Part shown: one piece after another, positions 1-5,430 of the stretch | Layout: the number at the start of each line of letters is the position of its first letter | How positions within the stretch are numbered: position 1 is the stretch's first letter | Assembly (NCBI GenBank): GCA_015487895.1 | Contig: WFOW01000326.1 | Span: forward strand, 1 to 5,430 | Direction: 5' to 3' | Source: Gammaproteobacteria bacterium | Lineage (GTDB): Bacteria; Pseudomonadota; Gammaproteobacteria; S144-34 | DNA: 5,430 nt | The notes under the pieces: model-generated | Seen by the model: the letters and a program-made list of their open reading frames with translations, nothing else | The model's database searches: none | Told to the model about the DNA's origin: nothing | Program-made: the position numbers and the translations under genes

Positions 1-172
1 CCGCGCCCGCCTCGGGGCAGACCGGCACGAGCTCGAACAGGCGCGCCAGCACCCCGCGCACCGCCGGGTGGGCCCGATCGGTGCCGTCGTAGCGCACGGG
101 CTCGCCCGCGAGGCAGGCGCTCACCGCCACCCGCGGCCGCCCCGGTTTCGCGCCCTCTCCCGCCCGGGTCAC
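1..172 (-). CDS. DUF523-family protein (TudS / YbgA N-terminal type), 5' part only, runs off left edge
   Basis: This is the first 57 codons of a gene that continues past the left edge. The frame opens at a GTG (172-170) whose last bases are shared with the hemH stop (GTGA overlap), and it stays open to the edge. The translation contains VAVSACLAGEPVRYDGTD (residues 15-32) and FELVPVCPEAGA (46-57). These match the DUF523 N-terminal pattern SxCLxGxxVRYDG followed by a VCPE segment. Cys20 and Cys52 correspond to two of the conserved family cysteines; a third would lie outside the window. DUF523 includes the Fe-S thiouracil desulfurase TudS and the N-terminal domain of YbgA, which also carries DUF1722. 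Whether DUF1722 is present cannot be seen. An alternative GTG at codon 15 would remove a basic 14-residue leader and start nearer the conserved core. Family assignment is confident; biochemical function is not. Confidence 0.82.
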   Translation of the reverse strand, partial: MTRAGEGAKPGRPRVAVSACLAGEPVRYDGTDRAHPAVRGVLARLFELVPVCPEAGA

Positions 173-1155
173 GGCCCGCACTTCCCCTCCAGCCAGGGCG
201 CGAGGACGGCGGCCAGCGCCTCGGCGTGGGCGGGGCCGTCGTTGAGGGCGGGGACGTAGCGCAGCGCATCCCCGCCGGCGGCGCGGAAGGCGGCCGCCGC
301 CTGCACGGCGATCTCCTCCAGCGTCTCCAGGCAGTCGACGGCGAAGCCGGGGCAGATCGCGTCCGCCGTGCGCACGCCGGCGCGCGCCCACTCGGCGAGC
401 AGGCGGTCGGTGGCGGGCTCGAGCCAGCGCGCCGGGCCGAAGCGCGACTGGTAGGCAAGCGCCCATTCGCCGTCTCCCAGCCCGAGGCGCGCGGCGAGGA
501 GCGCCGCGGTGCGCTCGCAGCGCTCGGGATAGCGGTCGCCGGCCGCGACCTGCGACATGGGCAGGCCGTGGAAGGAGACGAGCAGGCGCTCGCCGCGCCC
601 GTGGGTCTCCCAGTGCGCGCGCACCGAGGCGGCGAGCGCGTCGATGTAGGCCGGGTGGTCGTGGTAGCCCGCCACCAGCGCCACATGCGGCAGGGTGCGG
701 CGCCGGCGCAGGGCGACGCAGACGGCGTCCGCCGCCGAGGCCGTGGTGCTCGCCGCCGCCTGCGGGTAGAGCGGCAGCACGACGATGCGCCCGGCGCCGG
801 CGCGCTCGAGGGCCGCGAGCCCCGCCTCCACGGAAGGCGCGCCGTAGCGCATGGCGAGCGCGACCGGCACCGCCTCGCCCGCCGCCGCGGCGAGGCGCTC
901 GCCGAGGCGGGCGGCCAAGCGCCCGCTGAGGACGCGCAGCGGCGGCCCTTCCGGCGTCCAGATGGCGCGGTAGAGGCGCGCGACACGCGGGGCGCGCAGC
1001 GGCAGGATCGCTGCGTGCAGGAGCGGCAGCCACAGCGCCCGCGGCAGCTCGACCACGCGCGGATCGGCGAGGAACTCGGCGAGGTAGCGCCGCACGGCGC
1101 GCGCCGTGGGCGCCTCGGGCGTGCCGAGATTGACGAGCAGGACGCCGGTCTTCAC
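169..1155 (-). CDS. hemH: Ferrochelatase (protoheme ferro-lyase)
   Basis: Inserts Fe2+ into protoporphyrin IX to give protoheme, the last step of the classical heme pathway. The protein is 328 residues, a normal bacterial length. Visible family features are the N-terminal GVLLVNLGTPEAP, the signature LLVSFHGLP with the metal-binding His at 196 followed by GDRYPERC, the segment ALAYQSRFGP, and ICPGFAVDCLETLEE with the conserved active-site Glu at about 277. The start is uncertain. A TTG at 1164-1162 would add three residues, but a GGTAGG motif (1171-1166) lies 10 nt before the GTG at 1155 and only 1 nt before the TTG. The GTG also yields MKTGVLLVNLG, the usual form of the N-terminus. The gene begins 11 nt after the transporter ATPase stop and overlaps the next gene by GTGA. 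I do not see a clear C-terminal Fe-S cysteine cluster; there is only a lone Cys three residues from the end. Confidence 0.95.
   Translation of the reverse strand: MKTGVLLVNLGTPEAPTARAVRRYLAEFLADPRVVELPRALWLPLLHAAILPLRAPRVARLYRAIWTPEGPPLRVLSGRLAARLGERLAAAAGEAVPVALAMRYGAPSVEAGLAALERAGAGRIVVLPLYPQAAASTTASAADAVCVALRRRRTLPHVALVAGYHDHPAYIDALAASVRAHWETHGRGERLLVSFHGLPMSQVAAGDRYPERCERTAALLAARLGLGDGEWALAYQSRFGPARWLEPATDRLLAEWARAGVRTADAICPGFAVDCLETLEEIAVQAAAAFRAAGGDALRYVPALNDGPAHAEALAAVLAPWLEGKCGP
184..190 (-). promoter_or_regulatory. Possible ribosome binding site for the DUF523 gene
   Basis: GGAGGGG on the minus strand lies inside the last hemH codons, 11 nt before the GTG that overlaps the hemH stop. 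The spacing is somewhat long for a Shine-Dalgarno sequence. It still supports the GTG at 172 over the downstream GTG, and it suggests re-initiation by ribosomes finishing hemH. Confidence 0.4.
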
Positions 1156-1166
1156 GGCGGCCAAGC

Positions 1167-2294
<1,128 letters not shown>

Positions 2295-2366
2295 CAGCCG
2301 CGCACCCCCGTCGCCGCGGCGCCCGCCCCGGCAGGGCTCCGCCGCCTTCCTTCCGGGACGGCCCTC
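2295..2366 (-). other. 72-nt spacer between the second permease and the ATPase gene
   Basis: This is the longest gap between genes in the cluster. It is GC-rich, holds purine runs (AAGGAAGG, GGGGG) and a short palindrome CGCCGCGGCG, and shows no stem followed by a T-run that would act as a terminator. Its length is a multiple of three and it has no stop codon in the shared frame, so the permease and ATPase reading frames are separated by a single TAG (2369-2367). Confidence 0.6.
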
Positions 2367-3251
2367 CTACACATCATCCGGCCTCCCCTCCTGCGGGCGC
2401 TGCGCCGCTCCCCGCGACTGGCCGCTCCGCGGCCCCGTGTACGCGGCGCCCACTACAAACCACCGCTGGAAGAGGACGAACAGCGCCACCACCGGCGCCA
2501 CCATCATGACGGCGAAGGCGAGGATGTCGCCCCAGGCGAGCGGCGGCAGCGTGTGGAAGGCGGCGAGCGCCACCGGCAGGGGGCGCACGCGCTCGCCGCT
2601 CGTGACCATGAGCGGCCACAGGAAGCTCCCCCACTGGGTGAGGAAGGTGAGCACGGCGCAGGTGGCGAGCGCCGGGCGCGCGTTCGGCAGCGCCACCAGC
2701 AGGAAGGTGCGCAGGGGGCCGGCGCCGTCGACGCGCGCGGCCTCCTCGAGGCTGCGCGGCAGGTCGAGGAAGAAGCTGTAGAGCAGATAGATGCTGAAGG
2801 CGTTGGCGGCGAAGGGCACGATCTGGGCTGTGTAGGTGTCGCGCCAGCCCAGCCAGCTCACCTGGAAGAACAGCGGCACCGCCACCGCCTCGAAGGGGAT
2901 GACGAGCAGCGCCAGCGCGAAGGCGAGCACGCGCCGGCGCGCGCGCCAGCGCAGCCGCGCGAGCGCATAGCCCGCGGGCGCGTTCACCGCGAGCCCCAGT
3001 ACCACGGTGGCGCCCGCGATCCACGCCGAGTTTCCGAGGAAGCGCAGGAAGTCGACGCGCTCGAAGACGTCGCGGTAGTTCTGGAGCGAGACCTCGCGCG
3101 GGAACAGCCCGCGCCAGGTGGCGAGCTCGGGCAGCACGAGGGCGTCGGGCTTGAGGCTGCCCACCACCATGAGCGCCACCGGGTAGAGGTAGAGCGCGGC
3201 GAGCGCGAGCAGCAGCGCATGGCGCGCGAGCGCGCCCATCCGTCCCCTCAT
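2367..3251 (-). CDS. CUT1 ABC transporter permease, MalG/UgpE-type
   Basis: Inner-membrane subunit of a carbohydrate importer with 294 residues, slightly longer than the usual 270-290 or so. Six hydrophobic segments lie at about 11-31, 70-95, 108-130, 138-160, 193-215 and 243-266. The EAA loop that contacts the ATPase is visible as EEAARVDGAGPLRTF (169-183) followed by ALPNARP, with the family's E-A-A, D-G and L-P positions at 170-172, 175-176 and 188-189. The segment YLYPVALMVVGSLK near the N-terminus is also typical of MalG-type subunits. The start is the ATG at 3251, which overlaps the previous gene's TGA (ATGA) and has GGAGGTG 6 nt upstream. The frame is open further upstream only as a shadow of the preceding permease. 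Oddity: after the usual end near FQRWFVVGA (261-269), about 25 polar, Arg/Gly/Pro-rich residues follow to the TAG. Confidence 0.93.
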   Translation of the reverse strand: MRGRMGALARHALLLALAALYLYPVALMVVGSLKPDALVLPELATWRGLFPREVSLQNYRDVFERVDFLRFLGNSAWIAGATVVLGLAVNAPAGYALARLRWRARRRVLAFALALLVIPFEAVAVPLFFQVSWLGWRDTYTAQIVPFAANAFSIYLLYSFFLDLPRSLEEAARVDGAGPLRTFLLVALPNARPALATCAVLTFLTQWGSFLWPLMVTSGERVRPLPVALAAFHTLPPLAWGDILAFAVMMVAPVVALFVLFQRWFVVGAAYTGPRSGQSRGAAQRPQEGRPDDV

Positions 3252-4147
3252 CCCGCCCACCTCCGGTGCGCGGCCAGCCGGCGCTGGAGCAGGGTGACGG
3301 CGAGGACGATCAGGAAGAAGACCACGGTCATGGCCGAGGCGCGCGCGGCCTGCGCGCGCACGTAGGCGGCCTCGAAGATCTCGTGGACGACGGTGGCGGT
3401 GGCCCCGGCCGGGCCGCCGCGCGTCATGATGCGCACCTGGTCGAACAGGCGGAAGGCGAGGATGGTGGTGACCAGCGCCGTGAAGACCAGCGGATTGCGC
3501 AGGCCCGGCAGCGTCACGTGCCGGAAGCGCGCCCAGCGTCCGGCGCCGTCGAGCGCGGCGGCCTCGTACAGGTGCCGCGGGATGCCCTGGAGGCCTGCGA
3601 GCAGGATCACCATCTGGAAGCCCACGCCCTGCCAGATCGAGGTCACCATGATGGCGGGCAGCGCCCACGCGGGATCGTGCAGGAAGTCGCGCGGCGTCCA
3701 GTGGCCGAGGGTGAGGAGCGCGAGCGCGCGGTTGACGGGGCCGCCGGGGCCGGGGGCGTAGAGCAGCACCCACAGCACCGCCACCAGCGCGAGCGGAAAG
3801 ACCACCGGCAGGAAGAAGGCCGCGCGGTAGAGCGCGCGCCCGCGCAGGCGCCCGTGCAGCAGCAGCGCCAGCCCCAGCGCGCAGGCGGTCTGCACCGGCA
3901 CGACGACGGCCGCGAAGACCAGGTTGTTGCCCAGGGCCTGGCGGAAGCGCGCATCGGCGAGGACGCGCGCGTACTGCTCGAGGCCGACCAGCTCGAGCGG
4001 CAGCGGCGAGCCGAGCTGCAGGTTGGTGAAGGACAGCGCCACCGCCAGCGCGAAGGGCAGGGCGAGGAAGAGCGCGAGCCCCAGCAGCGCCGGCGCGCTC
4101 AGCAGCCAGGCCGCGCGCGCCTCGGTGCGCTCAGCGGTAGCCGGCAT
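3248..4147 (-). CDS. CUT1 ABC transporter permease, MalF/UgpA-type
   Basis: Inner-membrane subunit pairing with the MalG-type permease to form the translocation path. It has 299 residues, matching UgpA-type subunits, which lack the large periplasmic domain of E. coli MalF. Six hydrophobic segments lie at about 13-40, 72-98, 107-131, 162-186, 217-236 and 271-289. The EAA loop is YEAAALDGAGRWARFRHVTLP (194-214), with the E-A-A, D-G and L-P positions conserved. Other family hallmarks are AFFLPVVFPLALVAVLW (109-125) and a TRGGP turn (242-246) followed by GAT, which matches the usual TGGGPxGAT loop. The ATG at 4147 lies upstream of the binding-protein stop and gives a 17-nt overlap. A GAGGA motif about 11 nt before it, inside the preceding gene, may serve as ribosome binding site. 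The gene ends in the ATGA junction with the next permease. Confidence 0.94.
   Translation of the reverse strand: MPATAERTEARAAWLLSAPALLGLALFLALPFALAVALSFTNLQLGSPLPLELVGLEQYARVLADARFRQALGNNLVFAAVVVPVQTACALGLALLLHGRLRGRALYRAAFFLPVVFPLALVAVLWVLLYAPGPGGPVNRALALLTLGHWTPRDFLHDPAWALPAIMVTSIWQGVGFQMVILLAGLQGIPRHLYEAAALDGAGRWARFRHVTLPGLRNPLVFTALVTTILAFRLFDQVRIMTRGGPAGATATVVHEIFEAAYVRAQAARASAMTVVFFLIVLAVTLLQRRLAAHRRWAG
3258..3264 (-). promoter_or_regulatory. Strong ribosome binding site of the MalG-type permease
   Basis: GGAGGTG on the minus strand, 6 nt before the ATG at 3251. It sits inside the last codons of the MalF-type permease and is the best Shine-Dalgarno match in the window. It fixes the start at 3251 rather than the internal ATG at 3239, and with the ATGA overlap it indicates translational coupling of the two permeases. 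Confidence 0.75.
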
Positions 4148-5390
4148 TGGCGGCGATGTCCTCGTCGATCAGGCGCGCCGCGCGCGCGAGCGCCGCGCGC
4201 GGGTCGACGCCGTCGCGGATGTCGGCGAAGGCCTGCTGGAAGGCCGAGGTGATCACGGGATAGGCGGGCGTGCGCGGGCGCGGCACGGTCCAGCCCTGCG
4301 TGAGCTGCACGGCGTAGAGGTGCAGCGGCCCGCCGGGGGCGTGGGCGGGCGAGCGCGCCAGCGCCGCGCGCGTGCCGGGCACGGCACCGTTCGCCGCCGT
4401 CATCGCCAGCACCTCCTCCGGCCGCAGCAGGAAGGCGATGAAGCGCGCCGCGAGCCGCGGGTCGCGCGCGCGCGCCGTCACCCCCCAGGCCCAGGAGCCC
4501 TGGCCGCTGCGGCTGCCGCGGCCGAGGTCGGGCAGCGGGACCAGCACCAGGTCCTCGCCCCAGGCGGCCCGGTAGCGCGGCCAGTCCCAGTGCCCGCTCC
4601 AGGAAAGCGCCACCCGCCCCTGCACGAAGGCGGCGTCGTCGAGGTTGGGGTCCACGTAGCCGCGCCGGATCCAGCCCTGCACCGCGCGCATGGCAGCGAC
4701 CGAGGCCGGCCCGTCGAGGGTGCCCGCGGCGCGCCAGCGGCGGCGGTCGATGAGGTCGCCGCCCGCCGAGACCAGCAGCGGCGAGAAGCCGTAGGTGTAC
4801 CACTCGCCCTGCCAGTTGAGCTTGAGGTCGAGCACGGCGCCGTCCGGGTCGCGCGCGGCGAGCGCCGCGAGCAGCGCCTCGAACTCGCGCGCGCTCCAGG
4901 CCTCGCGCGGGTGCGCCGGGATGCGCGCGCCGGCGGCCTCCACCAGGCTGCGGCGCGCCCACAGCGCGAGCCCCGAGTCGAAGGCGCCGACGGCATACAG
5001 CCGCCCGCGCCAGGTGCCCTGCGCGCGCACGCTCGGGATGAGGTCCTCGACCACCGCCCGCGGCAGGAGCCCGTCGAGCGGGCGCAGGTGCCCCTGCCAG
5101 GCGTAGCGCGCCACGTAGGGGCCGTCGAGCTCGAGCACGTCCGGCAGGTCGCCCGCGAGCGCCGCCGCCTGCACCTGGCTGCCGTAGGCGCCCTCGGGCA
5201 GCAGCGTGAGCGCGACGCGCGCCTGCGGGTGGGCGGCGTTCCAGCGCGCCACCTGCGCCTCCAGCACGCGCCGCTCGGCGGCCTGCCCCGAGTGCGCCCA
5301 CACCGTGAGCGCCGCGGCCGGCCCCGCCTCGCGCCCGCAGCCGGCGAGGGCCGCCGCGAGCGCCAGCGCCGCCAGCGCGCCCGCGAACAC
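4131..5390 (-). CDS. Extracellular solute-binding lipoprotein of a CUT1 ABC importer (family 1, UgpB/MalE-like)
   Basis: Captures the substrate in the periplasm and delivers it to the permease pair downstream. From the GTG at 5390 it has 419 residues, normal for the family. A hydrophobic stretch (about 4-15) leads to the lipobox LAGC, with the acylated Cys at 18 and Gly after it. In Gram-negatives a non-Asp residue there does not give the classical inner-membrane retention signal. The mature part starts LTVWAHSG (28-35) and continues with QAAALAGDLPDVLELDGPY (74-92), the characteristic N-lobe segment of family 1 binding proteins. Later come FVQGRVALSWSGHWDWP (255-271), a typical C-lobe motif, and WAWGVTARARDP. 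Trp and Tyr residues (for example 192-200 and 264-273) suit a sugar-stacking pocket, but the ligand cannot be read out. The start is doubtful: the GTG has no purine-rich ribosome site and leaves no positive n-region, while the frame stays open upstream to the right edge through several Arg codons. The true 5' end may lie outside the window. Confidence 0.9.
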   Translation of the reverse strand: MFAGALAALALAAALAGCGREAGPAAALTVWAHSGQAAERRVLEAQVARWNAAHPQARVALTLLPEGAYGSQVQAAALAGDLPDVLELDGPYVARYAWQGHLRPLDGLLPRAVVEDLIPSVRAQGTWRGRLYAVGAFDSGLALWARRSLVEAAGARIPAHPREAWSAREFEALLAALAARDPDGAVLDLKLNWQGEWYTYGFSPLLVSAGGDLIDRRRWRAAGTLDGPASVAAMRAVQGWIRRGYVDPNLDDAAFVQGRVALSWSGHWDWPRYRAAWGEDLVLVPLPDLGRGSRSGQGSWAWGVTARARDPRLAARFIAFLLRPEEVLAMTAANGAVPGTRAALARSPAHAPGGPLHLYAVQLTQGWTVPRPRTPAYPVITSAFQQAFADIRDGVDPRAALARAARLIDEDIAANAGYR

Positions 5391-5398
5391 ACCGCAGC

Positions 5399-5430
5399 GG
5401 GGGCGGCAGCGCCCCGGCGCTGCCGCCCCC
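5399..5430. repeat. Perfect 15-bp inverted repeat with 2-nt centre, at the right edge
   Basis: Left arm 5399-5413 (GGGGGCGGCAGCGCC), centre CC at 5414-5415, right arm 5416-5430. The arms are exact reverse complements, so RNA from either strand could form a very stable GC hairpin with a loop of four or more bases. It lies 9 nt before the candidate GTG of the binding-protein gene. No T-run follows it on the minus strand, so a canonical intrinsic terminator for an upstream minus-strand gene is not supported. It may be an attenuator-like or mRNA-stability element, a protein-binding site, or part of the coding region if the gene starts farther upstream. It ends exactly at the window edge and may continue beyond it. 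Confidence 0.7.

Noticed and set aside
2295..2366. Possible terminator or internal promoter in the permease-ATPase spacer
   Set aside because: Only a 10-bp palindrome and weak GC pairing are present, with no T-run. No -10/-35-like elements can be seen in this GC-rich stretch.
3252..3773. An upstream extension of the MalG-type permease frame, giving up to 468 residues
   Set aside because: The extra part overlaps the MalF-type permease in another frame and reads as Arg/Pro/His low complexity. The ATG at 3251 has a strong ribosome site and an ATGA junction.
3266..4252. A 328-codon plus-strand frame antisense to the MalF-type permease
   Set aside because: Charged low-complexity translation opposite a gene with six membrane segments and a clear EAA loop; a GC-driven shadow.
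4099..5301. A 400-codon minus-strand frame overlapping the binding-protein gene
   Set aside because: Ala/Arg/Gly-rich shadow in the third frame with no start signal or domain.
4478..5392. A minus-strand frame of 304 codons starting at a GTG 2 nt before the binding-protein GTG
   Set aside because: It translates to Arg/Ala/Ser-rich sequence with no family pattern, whereas the adjacent frame gives an intact lipobox and binding-protein motifs.

Overview
The window is a very GC-rich stretch in which every supportable gene lies on the minus strand, so transcription runs from the right edge to the left. Order of transcription: a lipoprotein solute-binding protein, two sugar-type ABC permeases, their ATPase, ferrochelatase (hemH), and the first 57 codons of a DUF523-family protein that runs off the left edge. 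Junctions are tight: a 17-nt overlap, an ATGA overlap, a 72-nt gap, an 11-nt gap (2 nt with the alternative hemH start), and a GTGA overlap. One six-gene transcript is therefore plausible, and no terminator separates the genes. The only stretch outside a called gene longer than the 72-nt gap's scale is the 40 nt at the right edge, most of which is a hairpin.

Right part (about 1167-5390): a complete CUT1-family (MalEFGK2/UgpBAEC-like) importer with binding protein, MalF-type and MalG-type membrane subunits, and a MalK/UgpC-type ATPase with a C-terminal TOBE-like domain. No sugar-processing enzyme and no regulator lies beside it, so the substrate cannot be named from context. Sugars, sugar phosphates, polyols and glycosidic osmolytes all remain possible.

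Left part (1-1155): ferrochelatase, which inserts iron into protoporphyrin in the last step of protoheme synthesis, followed with translational coupling by a DUF523 protein. This is a family of putative Fe-S enzymes that includes the thiouracil desulfurase TudS and the N-terminal part of E. coli YbgA. The transporter and hemH have no obvious shared pathway, and their close packing is the main contextual oddity.

The organism looks like a high-GC Gram-negative bacterium, probably a proteobacterium, judging by the HemH sequence style, the lipobox-bearing binding protein and the hemH/DUF523 pairing. I cannot place it more precisely. I found no mobile element, CRISPR, tRNA or rRNA, and no clearly new system. 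The points most worth a second look are the perfect 32-nt inverted repeat at the right edge, the doubtful start of the binding protein, the transporter-hemH linkage, and the unusual permease tail followed by a single in-frame amber codon before the ATPase.
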